Positions 13,960 to 21,316 of a stretch of DNA of 26,243 nt are shown in pieces. The stretch is from NCBI GenBank assembly GCA_001791615.1, contig MGEY01000059.1:5509-31751 (forward strand). The letters run 5' to 3'. The notes beneath the pieces are model-generated. The model worked only from the letters and a program-made list of their open reading frames with translations, searched no databases and was not told the origin of the DNA. The position numbers and the translations under genes are program-made. The stretch is from Candidatus Uhrbacteria bacterium RIFOXYA2_FULL_40_9. Lineage in GTDB: Bacteria > Patescibacteriota > Patescibacteriia > UBA9934 > GWF2-40-263. Each line of letters opens with the position of its first letter. Position 1 is the stretch's first letter.

Positions 13960-14145
13960 ATGTCCACCCTCACTCTTCGCCATTACCCTCTTACTCTTTC
14001 TTGGATCGCAAACCGCCGCGATCAACAAATCGACAAAGCGATTCGTCGCGTTAAAATTCGTACAAGTCGAAGACATTTCAGACAGCAAATTCGTGGTTTT
14101 CTTTCAACAATAGAAATTCGACGTAAACCAGATTGTCTTTCTTAA
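13960..14145 (+). CDS. Small basic protein upstream of the polymerase cassette, unknown function
   Basis: This 61-residue protein begins MSTLTLRHYPLTLSWIANRR. It is very rich in Arg and Lys (for example RRVKIRTSRRHFRQQIRG), which would suit nucleic-acid binding. The ATG at 13960 is preferred over the TTG at 13948. It ends one base before the ATG of the next gene (TAA T ATG), so the two are almost surely one transcript. I recognise no family. Small size makes the call uncertain, but the tight junction with the following gene and its place in the SOS cassette support it. Confidence 0.5.
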   Translation: MSTLTLRHYPLTLSWIANRRDQQIDKAIRRVKIRTSRRHFRQQIRGFLSTIEIRRKPDCLS

Positions 14146-14146
14146 T

Positions 14147-14395
14147 ATGCATGAATTTATCAACGATCCTATTGATGTTTTGGTTTCCTTTTCTCAGAAT
14201 CGAATCATTCCAAAACAATTCAATTGGAATCAAAAAACCTACCAAATCAAAACCGTCAATCTTGTTCATACAGCAAGAGAAGGTACAAAGAAAATATTTT
14301 TCTTTTCTGTTTCAGATCTCACAAACTATTTCAAATTACGTCTGGACACAGAATTTCTTGAATGGCAACTGGTAGAACTTTATACGGATGGATAA
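14147..14395 (+). CDS. DUF6504-like small protein next to the Y-family polymerase
   Basis: The 82-residue protein begins MHEFINDPIDVLVSF. It contains PKQFNWNQKTYQIKTVN, a KLRLDTEFLEWQLVELYTDG ending, and alternating hydrophobic strands. This pattern (PI-V, F-W-x(2)-Y-x-V, Y-x-L-x(2)-D, W-x-L-x(2)-LY-DG) resembles DUF6504 proteins, which I recall being encoded beside translesion polymerase genes in actinobacteria. It sits 136 bases upstream of the dinB start on the same strand. A role as accessory factor of the polymerase is inferred from this linkage only. The match is by eye and needs a profile search. Confidence 0.65.
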   Translation: MHEFINDPIDVLVSFSQNRIIPKQFNWNQKTYQIKTVNLVHTAREGTKKIFFFSVSDLTNYFKLRLDTEFLEWQLVELYTDG

Positions 14396-14531
14396 AAAAC
14401 GCGCTAATCAGCACGCTCGAACAAAAAATACGAGATAAAAATGCTTCATTTCCACAAGACGGCATCTTCTTTGCTTCTTTTCATCGATCTTGTTTTACAA
14501 TTTTTTCCTTCAAATTTTCATTCAATTTTCT

Positions 14532-15752
14532 ATGTCGCGAATCATCATGCATGTTGACATGAACTCTTACTTTGCTTCTGTAGAACAACAAGCAAATCCA
14601 TTTTTAAGAGGGAGACCAATTGGTGTGACAGGCAAAGCACAGGTAGCTGAAACAGGAAAAGCTTCCAGAGGCATTGTGGTAGCAGCCTCAATTGAAGCCA
14701 AACAACAAGGAATTAAAACAGCTATGTCGACTTGGGAAGCAAAGCACCTTTGTCCTTCTCTTCTCTTTGTACAAGGAGATCCAGAAAAATATGCAGAAAT
14801 CACACATCGATTCAATGTTCTTTTTCATGAGTTCACGGATTTTGTAGAAATGTTCAGTGTGGATGAATCTTTTCTCGATGTAACAGAAGAAGCAAAAGAT
14901 TTCTTTGGTGCGATTATCATGGCACAAATGATCAAACAACGATTAAAAGAAGAATGTGGAGAACGCATCACTTGTTCAATTGGAATTGGAGTAAATAAAC
15001 TCATGGCAAAACTTGCCTCTGATCATATGAAACCCGATGGTCTTGTTGTTGTGAAGCCAAGTGAAGAATGTGCTTTTTTAGATCAATGTGTTCTTTCTGA
15101 TGTGTGTGGAATCGGCTATCACCGGAAAGAACAATTACAAAATCTTGGTATTTTTACTTTTAAACGATTGCGTGAATACCCTCTTGATCGTCTTATTCAA
15201 GAATTTAAATCTGTTGGCTATTGGCTACATGAAGCTGCCTATGGTCGTGGAGATAATCAAGTTATCCCATATGAATCAGAACCAAAATCTATTGGACATT
15301 CTTACACCCTTTCAAAAGATACGACAGATAAAGAAGTAATGAAACACACCCTCTTGGGTCTGGCAGATAAAGTCGCTTGGCGTTTACGACGCGACGGCTA
15401 TCAAGCAAAGCTTGTTCGTGTTTATATTCGCTTTGGTGATTTTTCTGGATTTGGAAAAGAAAAACGTTTTGAACAACCTCTTACAGATGGGCTTGCTTTG
15501 TTTAAAAATGCATGGCCTCTTATCAAGCACCTTACACATAATCCCGTACGCTTATTAGGAATTAGCGTAGGAGCATTGATGAAAGGACCAGAGCAACCTT
15601 CTTTATTTAAAAAAGAACGGAAGGTTTCTTCTGTCCTTTGTGCTCTTGATCATCTCCAAACTCGTTATGGTTCCAACTCTTGGACACGCGCCTCTTTGCT
15701 AGGAGTTCATTTTCAGGCACGTTCTAGTGGATTTCATTTTGATCAGGAATAA
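14532..15752 (+). CDS. dinB: Y-family translesion DNA polymerase (DinB/Pol IV type)
   Basis: It copies damaged DNA with low fidelity, normally under SOS control. The start at ATG 14532 gives 406 residues beginning MSRIIMHVDMNSYFASVEQQ, the standard N-terminus; a longer frame from 14490 adds only non-conserved residues. Metal-binding residues are Asp9, Asp111 and Glu112 (FSVDESFLDV). Tyr13/Phe14 stand at the steric-gate position. The helix-hairpin-helix region (LSDVCGIGYHRKEQLQNLG) and little-finger domain follow. EQPSLF near the C-terminus matches a beta-clamp-binding motif (QxxLF). An insertion, AQVAETGKASRG, lengthens the fingers relative to typical DinB. No clear LexA site lies directly upstream, so control may come from the cassette start. 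Confidence 0.93.
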   Translation: MSRIIMHVDMNSYFASVEQQANPFLRGRPIGVTGKAQVAETGKASRGIVVAASIEAKQQGIKTAMSTWEAKHLCPSLLFVQGDPEKYAEITHRFNVLFHEFTDFVEMFSVDESFLDVTEEAKDFFGAIIMAQMIKQRLKEECGERITCSIGIGVNKLMAKLASDHMKPDGLVVVKPSEECAFLDQCVLSDVCGIGYHRKEQLQNLGIFTFKRLREYPLDRLIQEFKSVGYWLHEAAYGRGDNQVIPYESEPKSIGHSYTLSKDTTDKEVMKHTLLGLADKVAWRLRRDGYQAKLVRVYIRFGDFSGFGKEKRFEQPLTDGLALFKNAWPLIKHLTHNPVRLLGISVGALMKGPEQPSLFKKERKVSSVLCALDHLQTRYGSNSWTRASLLGVHFQARSSGFHFDQE

Positions 15753-15757
15753 AATTG

Positions 15758-16324
15758 TTACTCTCCAAACTCTCCTTCAGCAATATGCTCTCCAGGATCT
15801 CTATTTCCATCTCTTGGCTCTAAAGTAATAATCACTTGCGTATAATTTTGATAGTCCTCTTCTTCTCTTCCTTCCCACTCAAGGACAAATTCTCCTTCTT
15901 CATTTGTTATCATTTCTCCCATGGAAAAATAATCATAAGGAATCTTTCGCACTAACCAACCTTCGTAAAAAAATGTTTCACGATCAATTTCTGGTAAATC
16001 TGTTTTTATATGGCAATAGTAATGATCATCTTTCTCTCCTCGTTTCGCTACTCCCAAAGATTCACTTGTTGAAAGAAGGTAAATTTCTGCTTCTCGACTC
16101 TCTGTATCAATCCCCTCTGAAATAGCATGAAGTGAAACGGAATCCGGGGTCAAAATATCAGCAATTGAATCAACAAGCACTTTATCTTCTTCTTCATGAG
16201 AAGTTCGAAAATGATAAACGGAAAAACAAAAAAGGCTCAGTAAAATAATAACGATCGCTCCTGTACCAAAAATCGATCCATAACGTCGCTTGCGTCTTAT
16301 TGTGCGTCTTCGATGAGGAAACAT
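15758..16324 (-). CDS. Membrane-anchored protein with RskA-like C-terminal domain
   Basis: The 188-residue protein has a strongly basic N-terminus (MFPHRRRTIRRKRRYG), one membrane helix at about 18-39 and an extracytoplasmic domain. The C-terminal part, with FFYEGWLVRKIPYDYFSMGEM, GEFVLEWEG and VIITLEPRDGNRDPGEHIAEGEF, resembles the extracellular domain of anti-sigma-K factors (RskA). It lacks the cytoplasmic zinc-binding anti-sigma part, so it should not be called an anti-sigma factor outright. It follows uvrD by 12 bases, with AGGA eight bases before its ATG, and converges on dinB with only 5 bases between the two stops. Confidence 0.72.
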   Translation of the reverse strand: MFPHRRRTIRRKRRYGSIFGTGAIVIILLSLFCFSVYHFRTSHEEEDKVLVDSIADILTPDSVSLHAISEGIDTESREAEIYLLSTSESLGVAKRGEKDDHYYCHIKTDLPEIDRETFFYEGWLVRKIPYDYFSMGEMITNEEGEFVLEWEGREEEDYQNYTQVIITLEPRDGNRDPGEHIAEGEFGE

Positions 16325-16336
16325 AAATCTATCCTA

Positions 16337-18424
16337 TTATAACTCATCAACACCTCGAAGAAAACTTCCGGGACTTGATTTTGAAATTCTTTCTCCAAGG
16401 TCGTCAAGAACAATAATAGGATCATCATTTCGTCTCCATGCAGACGTATGAGAAGGTTCTGAAATTGTTTTAATTTTTACTTCCTCAAGAAGTGATTTTG
16501 GGATTTCTTGAAGAAAAAGAGAAGGTTGATTATAAGAAAGACTGTCATACCCGGATGTAATCGGATATGTATAAAACAACTGTTTTCGTGCGCGAGTGGT
16601 AGCTACATAAAATAAGCGACGCTCTTCTTCGAGCCCTCCCTTTTCTTGAAGGGCGCGAGGATTAGGAAACTTATTATCTGTTAAATGCATTAAAAAAACC
16701 GCATCCCATTCAAGTCCTTTTGCTTGATGAATTGTGGAAAGGATCATCTTTTCCTCACTAAATGTTGTGGTCTGTTCCTTTTCAACTCCATAATTCTCTG
16801 TCAGAGAAACCTCATCTAAAAATTTGTGGAGATCTTTGTACCCCTCTGCAAAAACAGCAAACTGCTCAAGATCATCAAGACGATCTGCACTATCAGGATA
16901 TTCTGCCGTAAGATAATCGCGATAAGAACCAGAGATGATTTCACGAATCATTTTTCCGGGTAATCGCTCTCCTACAAGAGCTTTTTTCACTGTCACACAA
17001 CTTTGTTGCCAACCAAATACTGCACGCGATCCAACCTTGACTTCTTTTTTTATTGCTTCATCAATCGTTTCTGCAGATTGAATTTGCTGCACAATCTTGC
17101 CTGCCGTAACCAGACCAATCCCAGGAAAAAGGCCAAGGACACGCATCCATGCTGTTTCATCTTTCGAATTTGCAATGATGCGTAAAAAAGAAACAACATC
17201 CTTAACATGTGCGCGCTCAAAGAACTTCATTCCTCCTCGGTACTCATACGGAATATCCCTTCTCATCAGTTCGAACTCAAGATTTTGAGAATGAAAAGCC
17301 GCACGAAACAACACAGCGATCTCACACATTGATATCCCTTCCTTACGTAAACGCATAACCTGCTCGGCAATATACTGTGCTTCTTGAGATGCTGTTGCAG
17401 CAGGGACAAACAAGGGTTTTTCGCAAGAAGGACAAAATGATTCCAAAGTTTTTTTAAATTGATGCATATTCTGTTGAATGCTCCTGTTTGCAACTGCGAG
17501 AATTTCTGGAGCAGAACGATAGTTTGTCGTAAGGTGGTAAACAGAAGTTTCTTGATGTTGATTGGGAAACCGTAAAATATTTTTAATTTCTGCAGCTCGG
17601 AAAGAATAAATGCTCTGAGCATCATCTCCAACTACTAATATATTTCCATGAATGCTAGCAAGTTGATGCACAATATCCGCTTGAATCACATTCGTATCCT
17701 GATATTCATCAACCAAAATATACTGAAATTGATTGGCAAGACGTTCACGAATCATGGGGTTTTGAAAAAGAAGATGACGAAGAAGAATCAGCAGATCATC
17801 AAAATCCATGGAATCCGCCTGACGTTTGCGTGCTTCATACAGTTCTCCAATCCTTTCAATAGTTGGAATGAGATCAGAAAACTGTTGATAACGACTTTCT
17901 AACACTTTTGAAAGAGGAAGACTGGCGTTTCGGGCGTAGCTAATCATGGATTGTAGATTTGCTGGAGAAGGAAACCGACGACTTGTCGTGTCGACTTTCA
18001 ATTCTTTAAGACAAATTTTGATCAAACTTTTTGCATCCTCTTGATCTAAAATCGTAAAGTTAGAGGTATGCCCTACTTCACTGGCATGCTGACGTAAAAG
18101 ACGATTCGCAATAGAATGAAACGTTCCACCCCAAAGCCCTTGAGGAAAAGCATGAAGTAAGCCCTCTACACGATTCAACATTTCTTTTGCTGCTTTATTC
18201 GTAAAAGTGACAAGGAGGATATTTTCTGGTGCAACCCCACTTTCAATCAAATATGCAACACGGTAAGTAATTGTTCGTGTTTTTCCAGATCCAGCTCCAG
18301 CTAAAACTAAACACGGCCCGTTTCCATTTGTCACCACTTTGAACTGTTCATTATTCAGTTCTTTTTGATAGTCTATCTTACTTTTTGAGAGATCAACGGT
18401 CTGTGTCAGAAAAAATTCTTTCAT
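16337..18424 (-). CDS. UvrD/PcrA-type superfamily 1 DNA helicase
   Basis: It is a 3'-5' ATP-dependent helicase of repair and replication. The start at ATG 18424 gives 695 residues; earlier in-frame starts (18445, 18499) lie in or beyond the promoter. Motifs in order: Q-motif LNNEQFKVV, Walker A AGAGSGKTRT (about 42-51), Ia TFTNKAAKEM, II DEYQDTN, III VGDDAQSIYSFR, IV-V region STIHQAKGLEWDAVFL and VI EERRLFYVATTRARKQL. Domain order is that of UvrD/PcrA, with no nuclease domain. The last 40 residues are divergent and lack an obvious RNA-polymerase-binding tail. It has its own promoter after a terminator and is followed by the RskA-like gene. Confidence 0.95.
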   Translation of the reverse strand: MKEFFLTQTVDLSKSKIDYQKELNNEQFKVVTNGNGPCLVLAGAGSGKTRTITYRVAYLIESGVAPENILLVTFTNKAAKEMLNRVEGLLHAFPQGLWGGTFHSIANRLLRQHASEVGHTSNFTILDQEDAKSLIKICLKELKVDTTSRRFPSPANLQSMISYARNASLPLSKVLESRYQQFSDLIPTIERIGELYEARKRQADSMDFDDLLILLRHLLFQNPMIRERLANQFQYILVDEYQDTNVIQADIVHQLASIHGNILVVGDDAQSIYSFRAAEIKNILRFPNQHQETSVYHLTTNYRSAPEILAVANRSIQQNMHQFKKTLESFCPSCEKPLFVPAATASQEAQYIAEQVMRLRKEGISMCEIAVLFRAAFHSQNLEFELMRRDIPYEYRGGMKFFERAHVKDVVSFLRIIANSKDETAWMRVLGLFPGIGLVTAGKIVQQIQSAETIDEAIKKEVKVGSRAVFGWQQSCVTVKKALVGERLPGKMIREIISGSYRDYLTAEYPDSADRLDDLEQFAVFAEGYKDLHKFLDEVSLTENYGVEKEQTTTFSEEKMILSTIHQAKGLEWDAVFLMHLTDNKFPNPRALQEKGGLEEERRLFYVATTRARKQLFYTYPITSGYDSLSYNQPSLFLQEIPKSLLEEVKIKTISEPSHTSAWRRNDDPIIVLDDLGERISKSSPGSFLRGVDEL

Positions 18425-18433
18425 AGTGAGAAC

Positions 18434-18442
18434 ATGATAACA
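18434..18442 (-). promoter_or_regulatory. Extended -10 promoter of uvrD, probably leaderless
   Basis: TGTTATCAT on the minus strand ends 9 bases before the ATG at 18424. The same nonamer occurs upstream of the gene at 18968. No strong -35 is visible. Confidence 0.5.
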
Positions 18443-18467
18443 CATCGCCCCTGCGACTTGCCATGAA

Positions 18468-18492
18468 TAAAAAACCAGCCCTTTTAGGCTGG
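18468..18492 (-). terminator. Second intrinsic terminator upstream of uvrD
   Basis: On the minus strand CCAGCC, loop TAAAAG, GGCTGG, then TTTTTTATT. It insulates uvrD from upstream transcription. Confidence 0.82.
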
Positions 18493-18513
18493 AATCCATA
18501 CGGAAAAAGATCA

Positions 18514-18553
18514 GGGATAAAGAGGGATAAAGAGAATGTCAACGGGATAAAGA
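18514..18553. repeat. Three copies of GGGATAAAGA in 10-bp phase
   Basis: Exact copies start at 18514, 18524 and 18544; the unit at 18534 is degenerate. The minus strand also holds a perfect -35 TTGACA (18542-18537) with TATCCC 17 bases on. The array lies between two terminators. Confidence 0.8.
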
Positions 18554-18577
18554 GAAAACTCGCCATTTAGGCGAGTT
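18551..18577 (-). terminator. Intrinsic terminator overlapping the stop of the unknown gene
   Basis: On the minus strand AACTCGCC, loop TAAAT, GGCGAGTT, then TTCTCTTT. The TAA stop (18578-18576) is partly inside the first arm. Confidence 0.75.
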
Positions 18578-18968
18578 AAACTGCGCGGAATTGATCACGC
18601 AAAAGAAGAAGTCGTTGATAGGTTGGAAGGTTTTGTTCTGTTAATTTCAGGATTTGATCCCAAAGAAGATCTGGAATGCAAGAAGAAATGCAATGCAGAA
18701 AATTATTCCCAATTTGTACATCGACGGTCATTCGCTTCTGTTCAGGTTCTCGTACACGTCCAAAAATGGGATACACGGCAAGGCTTCCAAAAGCAAAACA
18801 GTAAACACGCATACGCATCAGATCAAAAAGTAAAAGCGCTTGCAGCGTGTGAACAATAATAATGTTCTCCCCTGTCCAATCAACAAATTCATAGCGGATG
18901 AAGTCATAAAGCCCAATCACCCGCTCTCGATGCCCAGAAGCACCAATGTGAACGATGGGGTTTATCAT
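18576..18968 (-). CDS. Protein of unknown function
   Basis: The 130-residue protein begins MINPIVHIGASGHRERVIGL and has no recognised domain. It is a soluble mixed alpha/beta-looking sequence with a hydrophobic middle (IIIVHTLQALLLFDLMRMRV) and a helical, Leu-rich C-terminus. The ATG at 18968 has AAAGGA eight bases upstream, and a promoter-like TGTTATCAT 30 bases upstream. It is bounded by its own promoter and terminator, so it seems a single-gene unit between the radical-SAM gene and uvrD. It is accepted as real from these signals and from lack of a better frame. Confidence 0.62.
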   Translation of the reverse strand: MINPIVHIGASGHRERVIGLYDFIRYEFVDWTGENIIIVHTLQALLLFDLMRMRVYCFAFGSLAVYPIFGRVREPEQKRMTVDVQIGNNFLHCISSCIPDLLWDQILKLTEQNLPTYQRLLLLRDQFRAV

Positions 18969-18997
18969 GACATTCTTCCTTTCAAAGAACTACTCCT

Positions 18998-19006
18998 ATG
19001 ATAACA
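18998..19006 (-). promoter_or_regulatory. Extended -10 promoter of the unknown gene
   Basis: TGTTATCAT on the minus strand is identical to the uvrD element. It gives a leader of roughly 23 bases holding AAAGGA. Confidence 0.45.
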
Positions 19007-19046
19007 AAAATCTATCTGTTTTTCCCAGACCGGTTGTTCTCTACTA

Positions 19047-21104
19047 TTACTTCGCAAGTGTCTCCTGCCAAGCCTCGAAAACATCTGGATAGGTAGTGGC
19101 AACCTCTTCTAATCGAGTAGATAATTTCTCCACATCTCCATCTCGATTAAATTCTTGAAGTATCTCATCAATGGCTTTTGTACTTTCCTCATGTTCCCCT
19201 CCCTCTTTTGTTCTATTCCTTGTCACATCTACTGGCGGAGGGAAATCGTCACTCCTCCCAATTTGTAAATGAATCATTTCACTAACCTTTTCGTCACAAA
19301 GTCGTTGAACAATTTCTGCGATAGTAAATGACCAAGGAGTTTCATACATGGAAGTTGTTGAGCCTTCTGCCCCTTCTCTTTTTGTTTCATGCAAAAAATC
19401 GAGATAGCCACCTTTTTGAATAAATGACTGTTCTAACTTCATGGTTAAAGCGAATTTTTTGTTCTGTGTCTGTTCCCTCACCCGTTGAACCAAATCGCTT
19501 AAATACCTTCCTGTGTAGAGTGTGTCTTCTAAAGCTTCTGATTCTTTTAACAGGGCAGGTTTAACGATCGAATAGACAAGAACGTTCACATCACATTTTG
19601 CCAACATCTCAACACTCTTTTCAAAATCTTCAAGACTATAGCCTTTTGTGACTGCTAGTTCACGGACAAGATTATTAGCGCTTTCAAGACCAATGGCGAC
19701 TTCAATTTTTTGATCAGGCCGCAAACAGGTTTGTAATTCCCGAATTTTCTCCTCAGTAATGTATTCCACTCTTGATTCAATAAGAACTGAAGTGAAAGGA
19801 AGTTTTGCTAATCTCTCAAAAATAGCAACTCGTGCCTCCCTGGGCATTTCGCTATCATTGAGGAAGGAACCGCTCCCATTAAAATCAATGCGATAGACAT
19901 CGTCATCGGCTTCTCTTTCCCAAGCTGGTTTTTCTTGGCCTTCTTTTGCTTGTAATCCCTCATCTTTTAATGCTTGATCAAATTGCGTCACAATATTTTC
20001 TGCTGTGATGGAGGCATCTGCAGACCCGTGAAAAAGACAACAACTAGCACAGCGACCATACTCACACCCCTTTTTTCCGCGAAGTCCTATTTGAAATCTT
20101 CTTCCACCAATCGTTGTTCCCATCCCAGACCAATTCGCTTTGTCTTTACTAATTTCCCCCGCCTGTACAGCGGCAACACTTTCCGCGTGAGATTCTTTTA
20201 CCATTTGGCGTTGCCATTCAATGTAATATTTATAAGAAGCGGCTAATTCGATTGCTAATTCATTGTAACGTTCAAAACTCATGATGTTTTCTCCTCCTTC
20301 TAGAAGTTTTCTCACATCTTCTAAATTTGACTCGTGTTTTCGAATCATTTGCTCTACTTCTTGAATGAGCGTTGTAAACCGTTCAGATAAAGAAATTTCT
20401 AATCCTGCGGCAAGTTTTAAAAGAGCAGCATGATTCTCTCTTAGCACTGTCACATATCCAACAAATTCATCAACACGAAGAACTCCACCTACTTCAAAGT
20501 TGAAAAGATCATTGGCACACTGACACAATCCTTCCGCACATCCTCCTACTACCTCTGAAGTCGCTTCCGTTAGTTTTTCATAAAGATTTCTAATTTGTGA
20601 AGTTGTTGTATTGTAGAGTTGTTCTAATTCTCGTAAAAGGAATTCTTTGCTCATCTCTTGTTCAAAAACCTGTAACTCCTCCTGCCCTTCATCAAGATCT
20701 TCGCCTTTCTCTTGTTTCATTCGGTCATATTGTATAACAAGTGTGTCATCAAACTCAGCTAACTCATACAACTCAAATAAGCCTGCCATACGCGCTTCGT
20801 GAATAATTTTTGCAGAAGTCGAAAAACATCGCAACAGCATGGGCAAATCATCTTGATGAAGTGGTTCGGATGAGTCAAGAAATTGATCAATCTGCATTCG
20901 GTACTCCCCCAATAATATTTTAATTTCTTCCTCGCGCGTGCGTTCTTCTTCTGTCACTTTTATACGCAATGCGCGCTTTTCCACTTTTAACTCCCCAAGT
21001 TCTTGTCGAATCTGATCAAAACTTTTTGGTGTCATTTCTTTTTCTGTTGTCGTTTCTTGTTGGCGAATGCTCCTCTCTAATCCATCTTCCTCATGTTTTA
21101 TCAT
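19047..21104 (-). CDS. Elp3/RaSEA-like radical SAM protein with long coiled-coil N-terminal extension
   Basis: The 685-residue protein has two parts. Residues 1-330 are charged and helical, with probable coiled coils at 30-75, 140-185 and 240-270, and a small Cys group (Cys189, 194, 196). Residues 335-620 look like a radical SAM core. C347-x4-C352-x2-C355 in KKGCEYGRCASCCLF is the cluster motif. FNGSGSFLNDSEMPREAR, LIESRVEYITEEK, IEVAIGLESANNLVREL and TKGYSLEDF follow the pattern of the archaeosine-synthase radical SAM group (RaSEA/TIGR01210) and its Elp3 relatives. The substrate is unknown; tRNA modification is a reasonable guess. The start overlaps the stop of the small coiled-coil gene (ATGA). 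It is the last gene of the eno-gpmI run. Confidence 0.75.
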   Translation of the reverse strand: MIKHEEDGLERSIRQQETTTEKEMTPKSFDQIRQELGELKVEKRALRIKVTEEERTREEEIKILLGEYRMQIDQFLDSSEPLHQDDLPMLLRCFSTSAKIIHEARMAGLFELYELAEFDDTLVIQYDRMKQEKGEDLDEGQEELQVFEQEMSKEFLLRELEQLYNTTTSQIRNLYEKLTEATSEVVGGCAEGLCQCANDLFNFEVGGVLRVDEFVGYVTVLRENHAALLKLAAGLEISLSERFTTLIQEVEQMIRKHESNLEDVRKLLEGGENIMSFERYNELAIELAASYKYYIEWQRQMVKESHAESVAAVQAGEISKDKANWSGMGTTIGGRRFQIGLRGKKGCEYGRCASCCLFHGSADASITAENIVTQFDQALKDEGLQAKEGQEKPAWEREADDDVYRIDFNGSGSFLNDSEMPREARVAIFERLAKLPFTSVLIESRVEYITEEKIRELQTCLRPDQKIEVAIGLESANNLVRELAVTKGYSLEDFEKSVEMLAKCDVNVLVYSIVKPALLKESEALEDTLYTGRYLSDLVQRVREQTQNKKFALTMKLEQSFIQKGGYLDFLHETKREGAEGSTTSMYETPWSFTIAEIVQRLCDEKVSEMIHLQIGRSDDFPPPVDVTRNRTKEGGEHEESTKAIDEILQEFNRDGDVEKLSTRLEEVATTYPDVFEAWQETLAK

Positions 21105-21310
21105 ATATCAAAATGCTCTTTAATTTTTTTCTTCACTTCTTGTAATTGTCTTTCATCATGATTTTTTACAACTAATCCTCGAAGGTATCTTCGGATCTTC
21201 TCAAAAAACGTCAAACGCTTCTGTAATTGTTGTGTTTCCTCCACTTCCTTTTGCATTCTCTCTTGCAGATGACGAACACGTTGTTGTTTATCAAAACCGT
21301 AAGATGTCAT
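21101..21310 (-). CDS. Small coiled-coil protein coupled to the radical SAM gene
   Basis: The 69-residue protein is rich in Gln, Glu, Lys and Arg with heptad-like spacing (QQRVRHLQERMQKEVEETQQ, then LQKRLTFFEKIRRYL). No family is recognised. Its TGA stop lies inside the ATGA start of the radical SAM gene, and its own ATG is 6 bases after the mltG stop. It is therefore fixed in one transcript and probably translated together with the radical SAM protein. As both have coiled coils, a direct complex is possible. This is inference only. Confidence 0.62.
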   Translation of the reverse strand: MTSYGFDKQQRVRHLQERMQKEVEETQQLQKRLTFFEKIRRYLRGLVVKNHDERQLQEVKKKIKEHFDI

Positions 21311-21316
21311 AAAAAA

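Noticed and set aside
14419..14445. Possible LexA site upstream of dinB (CGAAC followed by CGAG)
   Set aside because: Spacing is 13 bases, not the 11 seen at lexA, the second half differs, and there is no dyad.
14362..14562. 66-codon plus-strand frame between the DUF6504-like gene and dinB
   Set aside because: It overlaps the end of one gene and the start of the other, and its translation is Phe/Ser-rich without a domain; a 16-codon frame starting at 14390 was rejected for the same reason.
18576..18859. Plus-strand frame at 18623-18859 opposite the unknown gene
   Set aside because: The minus-strand gene has a promoter, Shine-Dalgarno and terminator; the plus-strand frame has none of these.
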